Assembly (NCBI GenBank): GCA_035524795.1 | Contig: DATKOF010000012.1 | Span: 62,001-126,000 of the forward strand | Reading direction: 5' to 3' | Origin: DATKOF01 sp035524795 | Lineage (GTDB): Bacteria > Pseudomonadota > Gammaproteobacteria > Burkholderiales > SG8-41 | DNA: 64,000 nt | Shown here: positions 16,281-25,901 of the stretch, piece after piece | Layout of the letters: each line of letters opens with the position of its first letter | Position numbering within the stretch: the first letter of the stretch is position 1 | Notes under the pieces: model-generated | The model's input: the letters and a program-made list of their open reading frames with translations, nothing else | Told to the model about the DNA's origin: nothing | Database searches by the model: none | Made by a program: the position numbers and the translations under genes

Positions 16281-17735
16281 CTACATCAGCACGATGTCGA
16301 ATTGTTCCTGGTGGTACTGCGATTCACCCTGCAGCGACACCGGCTTGCCGATGAAATCCGACAGCTGCGCCAGGCTCTGTGATTCCTCGTCGAGGAACAG
16401 ATCGATCACCGGCTGCGCGGCAAGGATGCGATATTCGCGCGCCTCGAACTGGCGCGCCTCGCGCAGCAGTTCGCGCAGGATCTGGTAGCAGACGGTCTGC
16501 GCAGTCTTCATTTCGCCGCGCCCCTGGCAGAACGGACACGGCTCGCACAGCACGTGGGCAAGGCTCTCACGTGTGCGCTTGCGCGTCATCTCGACCAGGC
16601 CGAGCTGGGTGAAGCCGTTGACCGTCATCCGCGTACGGTCGCGCGCCAGCGCCTTGCGGAATTCGTTGAGCACGGCGTTCCTGTGCTCTTCGCTGTCCAT
16701 GTCGATGAAGTCGATGATGATGATGCCGCCGAGATTGCGCACCCTGAGCTGGCGCGCGATCACCTGCGCCGCCTCGAGATTGGTCTTGAAAATGGTGTCG
16801 TCGAAACTGCGCCCGCCGACGAAGCCGCCGGTGTTGACATCGACCGTGGTCAGCGCTTCGGTCTGGTCGATGATCAGATAGCCGCCCGATTTGAGGTCGA
16901 CGCGGCGCGCCAGCGCCTTCTCGATCTCGTCGTCGACGCCGTAGAGATCGAACAGCGGCCGTTCGCCGGCGTAATGCTCGATGCGCGCCGCAATGGCCGG
17001 CACGAACTCCTGTGCGAACTGCTGCAGCTTGTGGAAGGTCTCGCGCGAATCGACCCGGATGCGCGTGGTTTCGTCGCGCGCCACGTCGCGCAGCGCGCGC
17101 AGTCCCAGATTCAGGTCCTGGTACAAGAGCGTCAACGGCGCGGCGGTGTGTGATTTTTCAAGGATGTCGTTCCACAGCTTGCGCAGGTACTCGATATCGG
17201 CAAGCAATTCGACCTCGCTCGCGGCCTCGGCGACGGTGCGGATGATGAAACCGCCGCCGGCATCGGCCGGCAGCAGTTGCTGGAGTTTTTCCCTGAGCTG
17301 CAGCCGCTCCTCTTCATCTTCGATGCGCTGCGAAATGCCGATCCGCGTCTCCTGCGGCAGATAGACCAGCAGTCGCCCCGCGATCGAGATCTGGGTCGAC
17401 AGCCGCGCGCCCTTGGTGCCGAGCGGGTCCTTGATCACCTGCACCATCAGGTTCTGACCTTCGGTCAGCAGCGTCTCGATCGGCGGCGGCTCGGCGCCGT
17501 CGCGCCGGCAGCCCTGAATGTCGGCGACGTGCAGGAAGGCGGCGCGGCCGCCGCCGATGTCGACGAACGCCGACTGCATTCCGGGCAGCACGCGCGTGAC
17601 GCGTCCCATGCAGATGTTGCCGACCAGCCCGCGCGCCGAAGCGCGTTCGATCTGCACCTCCTGCACGGCGCCCTGCTGGATCACGGCGACGCGCGTCTCC
17701 TGCGGCGTGATGTTGATCAGGATTTCTTCAGCCAT
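16281..17735 (-). CDS. rng: Ribonuclease G
   Basis: A 484-residue endoribonuclease for 16S rRNA 5'-end maturation and mRNA decay. It starts MAEEILINITPQETRVAV; the S1 domain (GNICMGRVTRVLPGMQSAFVDIG) follows. The metal-binding DNase I-like part has DVNTGGFVG and IIIDFIDM, and the Zn-link reads CEPCPFCQGRGE. Length fits RNase G; the long C-terminal scaffold of RNase E is absent. It is last in the nadD-rsfS-rlmH-maf-rng cluster and converges on the MscS-CNB gene with only 8 bases between stops. Confidence 0.95.
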   Translation of the reverse strand: MAEEILINITPQETRVAVIQQGAVQEVQIERASARGLVGNICMGRVTRVLPGMQSAFVDIGGGRAAFLHVADIQGCRRDGAEPPPIETLLTEGQNLMVQVIKDPLGTKGARLSTQISIAGRLLVYLPQETRIGISQRIEDEEERLQLREKLQQLLPADAGGGFIIRTVAEAASEVELLADIEYLRKLWNDILEKSHTAAPLTLLYQDLNLGLRALRDVARDETTRIRVDSRETFHKLQQFAQEFVPAIAARIEHYAGERPLFDLYGVDDEIEKALARRVDLKSGGYLIIDQTEALTTVDVNTGGFVGGRSFDDTIFKTNLEAAQVIARQLRVRNLGGIIIIDFIDMDSEEHRNAVLNEFRKALARDRTRMTVNGFTQLGLVEMTRKRTRESLAHVLCEPCPFCQGRGEMKTAQTVCYQILRELLREARQFEAREYRILAAQPVIDLFLDEESQSLAQLSDFIGKPVSLQGESQYHQEQFDIVLM

Positions 17736-17752
17736 GTCGCGCGGGCCGGCGG

Positions 17753-18376
17753 TCAGGGCGTAACGATACCAAACCCGCGCAGCAGCAGCGCGGTCTCGAA
17801 CAGCGGCAGGCCGACGATGCCGGAGGGACTGCCGTCGATGCCGCGCACGAACACTGCGGCGCGCCCCTGCAGGCCATAGGCGCCGGCCTTGTCGAGCGGT
17901 TCGCGGGTGGCGACGTAGCGCTCGATTTCCTGCGCCGCGAGTTCGCGGAACTCCACCGTGGAGCCGGACAGCCTCGATTCGGTGCGCCCTTCGCAGGTCA
18001 CGGTGACCGCAGTCAGCACCTGGTGCCGGCGGCCCGACAGGCGTTCCAGAATCTGGCGCGCCTGCCGCTGGCTTTCCGGCTTGCCGATGATTTCGCCGTC
18101 GAGCACGACCACGGTGTCGGCGGCGAGCAGCGGCAGCGGCCGCAGTCCGCGCCGCAGCACGTTCTGCCAGCCGGCGGCGGCCTTGGCCTGCGCGACGCGC
18201 ATCACGTGGGTCTCTGCATCTTCATTCACCAGCGGCCGTTCATCGACATCGACGCCGCGCTTCGGGTCAGCGCGCAGCAGCAGGATGTCGATCGTGACGC
18301 CGATCTGGCGCAGCAGTTCGCGCCGGCGCGGGCTGCGCGACGCCAGATAGACGGTGCTGCCGGTCGGCGCGGTCAT
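17753..18376 (-). CDS. maf: Maf family nucleoside triphosphate pyrophosphatase
   Basis: A 207-residue cytoplasmic house-cleaning enzyme that hydrolyses non-canonical or modified NTPs to monophosphates. It shows LASRSPRRRELL, ADTVVVLDGEIIGKP and GAYGLQGRAAVFV. The usual E in the ES/DE stretch reads DVDERPLVNEDAETHVMRVAQAKA, consistent with a dTTP/UTP-type Maf. ATG 18376 was chosen; GTG 18385 would add three residues and overlap the rlmH stop as GTGA. Either way the genes are coupled. Confidence 0.93.
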   Translation of the reverse strand: MTAPTGSTVYLASRSPRRRELLRQIGVTIDILLLRADPKRGVDVDERPLVNEDAETHVMRVAQAKAAAGWQNVLRRGLRPLPLLAADTVVVLDGEIIGKPESQRQARQILERLSGRRHQVLTAVTVTCEGRTESRLSGSTVEFRELAAQEIERYVATREPLDKAGAYGLQGRAAVFVRGIDGSPSGIVGLPLFETALLLRGFGIVTP

Positions 18377-18381
18377 TGGGT

Positions 18382-18852
18382 TCACTCGCGATGGTACGGA
18401 TGGCCGGCCAGCAGCATCGCCGCGCGGTACAGCTGCTCAACGAGCACCACCCGGCACAACGCGTGCGGCAGCGTCAGCCGCGACAGCGCGAACAGCCAGT
18501 CGGTGTCGCGCTGCAGGCTGTGCGCGGTGCCGTCGGCGCCGCCGATGACGAACGCGACGTCGCGCGCTTCGCGCTGCCAGCGTTCGAGCCGGCGCGCGAG
18601 CTCGGCGGTGGTCGGCAGTTCGCCGCGTTCGTCGAGCACCACGCGCGCGCAGTCCGCCGGCAGCGCGGAGCGGATGCGCTGCGCCTCGTTCTCCAGCCAG
18701 TGTGCAACCGACTCCCCCATCGTGCGATCTGCGGGCCTTATTTCGGTCAGCTCGACGCGCAGCGTGCGCGGCATGCGGCGCATGTATTCGTCGCAGCCGG
18801 CGCTGATCCACGCCGGCATTCTGCGTCCGACCGCAAACACGCGCAGCTTCAT
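18382..18852 (-). CDS. rlmH: 23S rRNA (pseudouridine1915-N3)-methyltransferase RlmH
   Basis: A 156-residue SPOUT methyltransferase that methylates pseudouridine 1915 of 23S rRNA in the assembled 70S ribosome. The SAM knot motifs FVIGGADGTAHSL and LSRLTLPHALCRVVLVEQLYRA and the C-terminal HPYHRE are diagnostic. Length matches E. coli RlmH (155). It lies 12 bases after rsfS. Confidence 0.96.
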   Translation of the reverse strand: MKLRVFAVGRRMPAWISAGCDEYMRRMPRTLRVELTEIRPADRTMGESVAHWLENEAQRIRSALPADCARVVLDERGELPTTAELARRLERWQREARDVAFVIGGADGTAHSLQRDTDWLFALSRLTLPHALCRVVLVEQLYRAAMLLAGHPYHRE

Positions 18853-18864
18853 CGACGCAGCAAA

Positions 18865-19224
18865 TCAGCGGCCGGCGGCCGCCGTCCGGTGCAGCGGCGC
18901 GGAAGCGCCGCCCCACAGTTCCTCGAGATTGTAGTAGCGGCGGATTGCGGGCTGCATGATGTGGATAACAACCGGCCCGAAATCGACCAGTATCCACTCG
19001 CCGCTGTCTTCGCCTTCGACGCCCACCGCCGGCACGCCGTGCGCCTTCAGTTTTTCCCTGACGTTGTTGGCGAGCGCCCGGTTCTGCCGCGTCGAGTCGC
19101 CGCTGACGATGATCAGCCGGTCGAACAGCGAGGTCAGGCGATGCACGTCGAGCACCACGATGTCGCGGCCCTTGACGTCTTCCAGCGCGGCGACCGCGGT
19201 TTTCACCATCGTCTCAGGCTTCAT
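18865..19224 (-). CDS. rsfS: Ribosome silencing factor RsfS
   Basis: A 119-residue protein that binds ribosomal protein L14 (uL14) and blocks subunit joining when nutrients are low. Diagnostic stretches are ALEDVKGRDIVVLDV, DRLIIVSGDSTRQNRALA, GEDSGEWILVDFGPVVIHIM and RRYYNLEELWG. Its ATG overlaps the nadD stop by four bases (ATGA), the common nadD-rsfS coupling. Confidence 0.96.
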   Translation of the reverse strand: MKPETMVKTAVAALEDVKGRDIVVLDVHRLTSLFDRLIIVSGDSTRQNRALANNVREKLKAHGVPAVGVEGEDSGEWILVDFGPVVIHIMQPAIRRYYNLEELWGGASAPLHRTAAAGR

Positions 19225-19895
19225 TCATCTCCGGCATACAGGCCATGGCTGTGAATATAATCGAGAACCGAATCCGGCAGCAAATAGCGCGGGCTGGCGC
19301 CGGCGCCGAGGGTATCGCGGATGCGCGTCGCCGTGATGTCGAGCGCCGCGATCGGCTGCGCGACGATGCCGCCGGCCGGCGACAGATGCACCGCCAGCGG
19401 CTGCTCCATATGGCGCATTTCGTATTCGCGGGCGAGCGGCAGCGGCATCCGCTGCGACCACGTCTGCAATGGAAACCCCGGCCGGTGCGCGGCCACCACG
19501 TGCGCGAAACCGAACAGTTCGTGCCAGCGGTGCCAGGTGACCAGATCCAGAAACGCGTCGGCGCCGAGCAGCAGACAGATGGGTCGCGTCGCGCCGAGTT
19601 CGCGCCGCAGTTCGGCCAACGTATCGATCGTGTAGCCGGGGCCGGGGCGCGCGGTTTCCCGTTCATCGAGCGTGAACAGCGGATTGCCGGCGATCGCCAG
19701 CCGCGCCATCGCCAGCCGGTGCGCGGTGGCGGCGCGCGGCGCGGTGCGGTGCGGCGGCGTGCCGGCCGGGATGAAATGCACTTCGGACAGCTGCAGTGTC
19801 TCGCCGAGTTCCTGCGCGAGACGCAGGTGCCCGAAATGGATCGGATCGAAGGTGCCGCCGAGGACGCCGACCGGCGCGGTGCTGGCTGCAGCCAC
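19221..19895 (-). CDS. nadD: Nicotinate-nucleotide adenylyltransferase
   Basis: A 224-residue enzyme that adenylates nicotinate mononucleotide to deamido-NAD. The N-terminal nucleotidyltransferase motif GVLGGTFDPIHFGHLRLA, then FIPAGTPPHR, the central LLLGADAFLDLVTWHRWHEL and the C-terminal ISATRIR-like DITATRIRDTLG are present. It heads the nadD-rsfS-rlmH-maf-rng cluster; the aceF stop lies 4 bases upstream, so it may be read through from aceEF. Confidence 0.95.
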   Translation of the reverse strand: MAAASTAPVGVLGGTFDPIHFGHLRLAQELGETLQLSEVHFIPAGTPPHRTAPRAATAHRLAMARLAIAGNPLFTLDERETARPGPGYTIDTLAELRRELGATRPICLLLGADAFLDLVTWHRWHELFGFAHVVAAHRPGFPLQTWSQRMPLPLAREYEMRHMEQPLAVHLSPAGGIVAQPIAALDITATRIRDTLGAGASPRYLLPDSVLDYIHSHGLYAGDE

Positions 19896-19899
19896 GAAA

Positions 19900-21183
19900 T
19901 CAGATCGTCAGTTGACGGATGTCGGCAAGCACGCCGCCGAGGTACGACAGGAAGCGCGCGCCCTGCGCGCCGTCGATCACGCGATGATCGAACGACAGCG
20001 ACAACGGCATCATCAGCCGCGGCGCGAATTGTTTGCCGTCCCATACCGGTTTCATCTGCGATTTCGACACGCCGAGAATCGCGACTTCAGGCGCGTTGAC
20101 GATCGGCGTGAAATGGGTGCCGCCGATGCCGCCCAGACTCGAGATCGAAAAGCAGCCGCCCTGCAGGTCGGAAGGATGGATTTTGCCGTCGCGCATGCGC
20201 GCGCTGACTTCACCGAGCTCCTTCGCGAGATCGACCAGACCTTTCTTGTCGACGTCGCGCAGTACCGGCACCACCAGTCCCTGCGGAGTATCGACGGCGA
20301 CGCCGATGTGAAAATACTCCTTGAGCACCAGGTTCTCGCCGTCGGCGCTGAGCGAGGCGTTGAACTGCGGATAATGCCTGAGCGCAAGCACGCTCGCCTT
20401 CAGCAGGAACACCAGCGGCGTGAAACGGATGTCCTGCTTCCTGAGTTCCTCGGCCCGCTGCTTGCGGAACGCTTCGAGTTCGGTGATATCGGCGTCGTCG
20501 TGCTGCGTCACGTGCGGGATGCTGAGCCAGTTGCGGTGCAGGTGGCCGCCGGACAGTTTCTTGATGCGCGTCAGCGGCTGCAGTTTGACCGGCCCGAACT
20601 TCGCGAAATCGACCTGCGGCGCCGGCGGCAGATTGAACAGCAGGCCGCCGCCTTCAGCGCGCGGCCGCGCAAGCTCTCTCTTGACGAACGCCTGCACGTC
20701 CTCCTTGAGGATGCGCTGCTTCGGGCCGCTGCCGGCAACGCGGCTCAGATCGACGCCGAGCTCGCGCGCGAAACGCCGCACCGATGGACCCGCGTGCACC
20801 GGGCCGCTGCTGACGACCGACGGCGGTTCCAGCGGCACGGCGCGCGCCGGCGGTGGCGCAGCGGCGGCGATAGAGGGAACCACGGGCGCGGGCGGCACAG
20901 GCGCAGCGGCGACAGGTGGTTTGGTGGCGGTCTCGGCGCCGGCGGCGGCTTCCAGCATCAGCACCAGCGAACCTTCGGACACCTTGTCGCCGACCCTGAC
21001 CCGGATGTCCTTGACGGTGCCGGCGCGCGGCGCGGGCACGTCCATCGTTGCCTTGTCGGACTCGAGCGTGACCAGCGGATCTTCCAGCTTGATGCTGTCG
21101 CCGGGCTTGACCAGCACCTCGATGACCGGCACGTCCTTGTAGTCCCCGATGTCGGGAACCCTCACCTCGATCACATTGCCCAT
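19900..21183 (-). CDS. aceF: Pyruvate dehydrogenase E2, dihydrolipoamide acetyltransferase
   Basis: A 427-residue E2 subunit. Residues 1-80 are a single lipoyl domain with the lipoylated lysine in ESDKATMDVPAP; an Ala/Pro linker follows. The E1/E3-binding domain spans about 130-165 (PSVRRFARELGVDLSRV, KQRILKEDV), and the catalytic domain ends with SFDHRVIDGAQGARFL. Only one lipoyl domain is present, against three in E. coli. It follows aceE by 5 bases. The E3 gene (lpd) is not in the window. Confidence 0.95.
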   Translation of the reverse strand: MGNVIEVRVPDIGDYKDVPVIEVLVKPGDSIKLEDPLVTLESDKATMDVPAPRAGTVKDIRVRVGDKVSEGSLVLMLEAAAGAETATKPPVAAAPVPPAPVVPSIAAAAPPPARAVPLEPPSVVSSGPVHAGPSVRRFARELGVDLSRVAGSGPKQRILKEDVQAFVKRELARPRAEGGGLLFNLPPAPQVDFAKFGPVKLQPLTRIKKLSGGHLHRNWLSIPHVTQHDDADITELEAFRKQRAEELRKQDIRFTPLVFLLKASVLALRHYPQFNASLSADGENLVLKEYFHIGVAVDTPQGLVVPVLRDVDKKGLVDLAKELGEVSARMRDGKIHPSDLQGGCFSISSLGGIGGTHFTPIVNAPEVAILGVSKSQMKPVWDGKQFAPRLMMPLSLSFDHRVIDGAQGARFLSYLGGVLADIRQLTI

Positions 21184-21188
21184 GCGGT

Positions 21189-23861
21189 TCAGACCGTCGC
21201 CGGATTCGGCTTGTCGGGGTCGATGCCGTATTTCCTGATTGCCGCGGCAACCGTGGACGACGGCACCGCCTGCTGATCGGCAAGCGCCCTGAGCGCCGCC
21301 GCCACCACATAATGGCGGTCGACTTCGAAGAAGCGCCGCAACTGGCGGCGCGTATCGGAACGGCCGAAACCATCGGTGCCGAGCGCCGTGTAAGCACGGT
21401 CCGGCAGGAAAGCGCGAACCTGATCGGCGAACAGTTTCATATAATCAGTCGCCGCGACGATCGGGCCATCGTGTTTTTCGAGGCAACTTTCGATATAACT
21501 CCTGCGCGGCTTCGCGTCGGGATGCAGCAGATTCCAGCGCTGCGCGTCGAGGCCATCGCGGCGCAACTGGTTGAAGCTGGTCACGCTCCAGATGTCGGCG
21601 GCGACGCCGAAATCCTTTTCCAGCAATTCGGCCGCCGCGATCACTTCGCGCAGGATCGTGCCGCTGCCCAGCAGTTGCACCCTGGGCTGACCCTTCTTCG
21701 CCTTGCCTTCGCGGAACAGGTAGATGCCCCTGAGGATGCCTTCCTCCACTCCCGCGGGCATCGCCGGATGCGTGTAGTTCTCGTTCATCAGCGTGATGTA
21801 ATAGAACACGTCTTCCTGCTCCTGATACATGCGCCGCAGTCCGTCCTGCACGATCACCGCGACTTCGTACGAGAAGGTCGGGTCGTAGGCGATGCAGTTC
21901 GGGACCGTCGAGGCGAGGATATGGCTGTGGCCGTCCTCGTGCTGCAGCCCTTCGCCATTCAGCGTGGTGCGCCCGGCGGTGCCGCCGAGGAGGAAGCCGC
22001 GCGCGCGCATGTCGCCGGCCGCCCACGCGAGGTCGCCGACGCGCTGGAAACCGAACATCGAATAGAAGATATAGAACGGGATCATCGACTGGCCGTGCGT
22101 GCTGTACGAAGTCGCCGCCGCGATCCACGACGACATGGCGCCCGCCTCGTTGATGCCTTCCTGCAGGATCTGGCCGTGCTGGTCCTCCTTATAGAACATC
22201 AGCTGGTCGGCGTCCTGCGGCGTATAGAGCTGACCGATGTGCGAATAGATGCCGAGCTGGCGGAACATGCCTTCCATGCCGAAGGTGCGCGATTCATCGG
22301 GCACGATCGGCACCACGTATTTGCCGATGGTCTTGTCGCGCACCAGCGTCGCGAGGATGCGCACGAACGCCATCGTCGTCGAAATCTCGCGGTCTTCGGT
22401 GCTTTTCAACTGCGCCTCGAACGCCGCCAGCAGCGGCACCGCGAGCGGCTGCGCCTTGCGGCGGCGCGCCGGCAGCGAACCGCCCATCGCCGCCATGCGC
22501 TCGCGCAGATATTTCATCTCGGCACTGTCTTCGGCGGGCCGATAGAACGGAACTTCTTCGAGACGGTCGTCCGGAATCGGGATATGGAAACGGTCGCGGA
22601 AGGCGCGGATCGACTCGGTGCCCATCTTCTTCTGCTGATGGGTGATGTTCTGCCCCTCGCCGGCTTCGCCCATGCCATAGCCCTTGACCGTCTTGGCAAG
22701 AATCACCGTCGGCTGGCCCCGGTGCCTGATCGCCGCCGCGTACGCCGCGTAGATCTTGTGCGGGTCGTGGCCGCCGCGATTCAAGCGCCAGATGTCGTCG
22801 TCGGTCATGTGCGAGACCATTTCGAGCAGCTCCGGATATTTGCCGAAGAAATGCTTGCGTACATAGGCGCCATCCTTCGACTTGTAGGTCTGGTACTCGC
22901 CGTCGACGCACTCCTCCATGCGCTTCAGCAGCAGGCCGTGCACGTCGCGCATCAGCAGCGGTTCCCAGTATGAGCCCCAGATCACCTTGATCACGTTCCA
23001 CCCGGCGCCGCGGAAATCGGCTTCCAGTTCCTGGATGATCTTGCCGTTGCCGCGCACCGGGCCGTCGAGCCGTTGCAGGTTGCAGTTGATAACGAACACC
23101 AGGTTGTCGAGTTTCTCGCGTCCGGCAAGCGAGATCGCGCCCAGCGATTCGGGCTCGTCCATCTCGCCATCGCCCATGAACGCCCATATCTTGCGGTCCT
23201 GCGGATCGATGACGCCGCGATCCTTGAGGTAGCGCATGAAGCGCGCCTGATAGATCGCCATGATCGGCCCCAGCCCCATCGATACCGTCGGGAACTGCCA
23301 GAAATCCGGCATCAGCCACGGGTGCGGATACGACGACAGTCCCTTGCCGCCGACCTCCTGCCGGAAGTTGTTCATCTGTTCTTCGCTGATGCGCCCCTCG
23401 AGAAACGCGCGCGCGTAGATGCCCGGCGACGAGTGCCCCTGCATATAAACGAGATCGCCGCCGAAATTATCGTTCGCGGCGCGGAAGAAATGATTGAAGC
23501 CGACGTCGTAAAGCGTCGCCGCCGACGCAAAGCTCGCGATATGTCCGCCGAGCTCCGACGACGTCTTGTTGGCACGCACCACCATCGCCATCGCGTTCCA
23601 GCGCACGTAGGCGCGCAGTTTGTCCTCGATCGCGGGATCGCCGGGCGAACGCTCTTCCTGACCCGGCGGAATGGTATTCAGGTAGGCGGTGTTTGCGCTG
23701 AATGGAATATAGGCGCCGCTGCGACGCGCCTTGTCGACGAGTTTTTCCAGAAGATAGTGCGCGCGCTCCGCGCCTTCGCGCTTGAGCACCGACTCAAGCG
23801 CCTCGATCCATTCCTGGGTTTCCTGCGGATCGATATCGGGGTGAATGTCCTTCAAGTCCAT
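21189..23861 (-). CDS. aceE: Pyruvate dehydrogenase E1, homodimeric
   Basis: An 890-residue thiamine-diphosphate enzyme that decarboxylates pyruvate and acetylates the E2 lipoyl group. It shows the ThDP fold motif GDGEMDEPES...NCNLQRLDGPVRG, an early HSSPGIYARAF segment and the pyrimidine domain EGINEAGAMSSWIAAATSYS. Length fits the homodimeric AceE of Gram-negative bacteria rather than the alpha/beta type. It is first in aceE-aceF. The 146-base gap to phaC holds no recognisable regulator site. Confidence 0.96.
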   Translation of the reverse strand: MDLKDIHPDIDPQETQEWIEALESVLKREGAERAHYLLEKLVDKARRSGAYIPFSANTAYLNTIPPGQEERSPGDPAIEDKLRAYVRWNAMAMVVRANKTSSELGGHIASFASAATLYDVGFNHFFRAANDNFGGDLVYMQGHSSPGIYARAFLEGRISEEQMNNFRQEVGGKGLSSYPHPWLMPDFWQFPTVSMGLGPIMAIYQARFMRYLKDRGVIDPQDRKIWAFMGDGEMDEPESLGAISLAGREKLDNLVFVINCNLQRLDGPVRGNGKIIQELEADFRGAGWNVIKVIWGSYWEPLLMRDVHGLLLKRMEECVDGEYQTYKSKDGAYVRKHFFGKYPELLEMVSHMTDDDIWRLNRGGHDPHKIYAAYAAAIRHRGQPTVILAKTVKGYGMGEAGEGQNITHQQKKMGTESIRAFRDRFHIPIPDDRLEEVPFYRPAEDSAEMKYLRERMAAMGGSLPARRRKAQPLAVPLLAAFEAQLKSTEDREISTTMAFVRILATLVRDKTIGKYVVPIVPDESRTFGMEGMFRQLGIYSHIGQLYTPQDADQLMFYKEDQHGQILQEGINEAGAMSSWIAAATSYSTHGQSMIPFYIFYSMFGFQRVGDLAWAAGDMRARGFLLGGTAGRTTLNGEGLQHEDGHSHILASTVPNCIAYDPTFSYEVAVIVQDGLRRMYQEQEDVFYYITLMNENYTHPAMPAGVEEGILRGIYLFREGKAKKGQPRVQLLGSGTILREVIAAAELLEKDFGVAADIWSVTSFNQLRRDGLDAQRWNLLHPDAKPRRSYIESCLEKHDGPIVAATDYMKLFADQVRAFLPDRAYTALGTDGFGRSDTRRQLRRFFEVDRHYVVAAALRALADQQAVPSSTVAAAIRKYGIDPDKPNPATV

Positions 23862-24007
23862 GCGTTACCCTGCTGGGATCAACGGGCGCGCTGCGCGCCG
23901 CCGCCACCGCGTGGCGTCCGAAATTATAGCATCGGTATATGGACTTACTGGCGGCCGCCGGTGTTGCGATGCATGATGAAGACATCGGTATCGGGCGCCC
24001 GACCCAT

Positions 24008-25852
24008 TCAGCGCATGGCGGCAGGCGACGGCGTATCGAGGCGCACTTTCACGTATGCGCCGGGCGCATCCTCGAGCGCCGGCAGGCGGCCCGCGCCCGG
24101 CGCGCGCGCCGCGACCTGCTCTGCGGCGTGCGGCGCGACCCACTGCGCCCAGTCCAGCCACCATGAGCCCGCGTGGCGTTCGGCGTGCGCCAGCCACTGC
24201 TGCGGCTCGGCGTCGAGGGCATCGCGCGTCCAGTACTGGTATTTGCCGGCTGCCGGCGGATTGACGATGCCGGCGATATGACCGGAGCCGCCGAGCACAA
24301 ACCGCACTTCTCCCGGGAACAGTCGCGCGCCGGCATAAGTCGACGGCCACGGCGAAATATGATCTTCGAGCGTCGACACAAAATACAGCGGCGTACGCAC
24401 CTGCGACAGATCGATCGGCACGCCGGCCAGCGTGATGCCGCGGGGCTCGCGCAGCCTGTTCTTCAAATACATGTTGCGCAGATAGAAACTGTGCATTGCC
24501 GCCGGCATTCGCGTCGAGTCCGAATTCCAGTACAGCAGATCGAACGGCAGCGGCTGCCTGCCGAGCAGATAATTGTTGACGACGAACGACCAGATCAAAT
24601 CATTCGCGCGCAGCAGATTGAAGGTTGCCGCCATTTCCGCGCCGTCGAGATAGCCGCGTTCGTCCATCTTCTTCTCAAGCGCGGCGACCTGCGCCTCGTC
24701 GATGAACACGTCGAGTTCGCCCGGCGCGGAGAAATCGATCATCGTCGCGAACAGCGTCGCGCTCCTGATTCGATCGTCGCTTTTCGCGGCCAGATAAGCG
24801 AGCAATATCGCGAGCAGCGTGCCGCCGAGACAGTAACCGACCGCGTTCACCTCGCGCTCGCCGGTCGCCAGCTCGATCGCATCAAGCGCCGCCAGCGGAC
24901 CCTCGCGCAGATAGTCGTCGAACGTCTTGTCCGCGTAACTCGCGCCGGGATTGGCCCATGAAATGACGAACACCGTATGCCCCTGCGCCACCGCCCAGCG
25001 CACAAATGAATTGTCCTCGCGCATATCAAGTATGTAATATTTGTTGATCCACGGCGGGATGATCAGCAACGGGCGGCGATGAACTTCGGCGGTCAGCGGC
25101 GCGTACTGGATCAGCTGCATCAGGTCGTTCTGGAAGACGATCTTGCCGGGCGTCGTTGCGAGATTGCGCCCGACTTCGAACGCAGCCGGGTCGGTCATCT
25201 TGACGCGCAACTGGCGCCACTGGCCGCGTTCGAAATCCGCGATCAGATTGTCGAGCCCCCTGACCAGATTCCGGCCGCGCGAATCGATGGTTTCGCGCAG
25301 TACTTCAGGATTGGTAAGCAGAAAATTGCTCGGCGACAGCGCATTGATGTACTGGCGCGTATAGAAGTCGATCTTTTTCGCGGTGTGCGCATCGCTTCCA
25401 TTCACAGCGCTGACCGCCTGCTGGATGCGCCGGGCGACGAGCAGATAAGACTGCTTCAGATAATCGAAAAAAGGGTTCTGCTGCCAGTCCTCACCCTTGA
25501 AGCGGCGGTCGTGCCGTTCCGGCGCAATCACCGGCGGCGCGTCGCAGCCGCAAAACCGCAGCATCGAGTTCTGCCACAGTTCGGCGCAGTCCCGCCACAA
25601 CCCAAACTGCATTGCGGCAAGCGCCGCCGGATCCGCGAACAGCTTTATCGCCGCTTCCGAAAACACTTCTGCAGCACCGGCGCCGTCGCTTAATGCCGAT
25701 GCGCCGTTGGCCACTTGATGGCTGATGAATTCGCCGATGATCCGGCCGCTTTTTTGTGCGATCTCTGCGCAAGTCTCCGCGACTTCGATCGGATCGAGCT
25801 CTGGAGTCTGACCGATATGTTGGGAAACCCTGGTTGGTACGGAAGTTGACAT
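24008..25852 (-). CDS. phaC: Class I poly(R)-hydroxyalkanoate synthase
   Basis: A 614-residue synthase that polymerises hydroxyacyl-CoA, usually 3-hydroxybutyryl-CoA, on carbon storage granules. The N-terminal PhaC domain is followed by an alpha/beta hydrolase core with the lipase-like box GYCLGGT (Cys near 340), the aspartate in LEDHISPW and the histidine in GGSGHIAG. No phaE, phaA, phaB or phasin gene is adjacent. A palindromic operator-like sequence touches the start codon, and a MerR-type regulator is divergently transcribed 49 bases away. Confidence 0.95.
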   Translation of the reverse strand: MSTSVPTRVSQHIGQTPELDPIEVAETCAEIAQKSGRIIGEFISHQVANGASALSDGAGAAEVFSEAAIKLFADPAALAAMQFGLWRDCAELWQNSMLRFCGCDAPPVIAPERHDRRFKGEDWQQNPFFDYLKQSYLLVARRIQQAVSAVNGSDAHTAKKIDFYTRQYINALSPSNFLLTNPEVLRETIDSRGRNLVRGLDNLIADFERGQWRQLRVKMTDPAAFEVGRNLATTPGKIVFQNDLMQLIQYAPLTAEVHRRPLLIIPPWINKYYILDMREDNSFVRWAVAQGHTVFVISWANPGASYADKTFDDYLREGPLAALDAIELATGEREVNAVGYCLGGTLLAILLAYLAAKSDDRIRSATLFATMIDFSAPGELDVFIDEAQVAALEKKMDERGYLDGAEMAATFNLLRANDLIWSFVVNNYLLGRQPLPFDLLYWNSDSTRMPAAMHSFYLRNMYLKNRLREPRGITLAGVPIDLSQVRTPLYFVSTLEDHISPWPSTYAGARLFPGEVRFVLGGSGHIAGIVNPPAAGKYQYWTRDALDAEPQQWLAHAERHAGSWWLDWAQWVAPHAAEQVAARAPGAGRLPALEDAPGAYVKVRLDTPSPAAMR

Positions 25853-25865
25853 TACGTTTACGTAA
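25852..25865. promoter_or_regulatory. Operator-like site between phaC and merR gene
   Basis: TTACGTTTACGTAA begins at the phaC start codon, inside the 49-base gap to the divergent MerR-type gene. It shares ACGTTTACGTAA with the perfect palindrome at 26292-26309. Position and match suggest the binding site of the adjacent regulator, controlling phaC and itself. Confidence 0.55.
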
Positions 25866-25901
25866 TAGTAAGTTTAATCCTGTTTTTTATTGCAAGGCAC
25901 G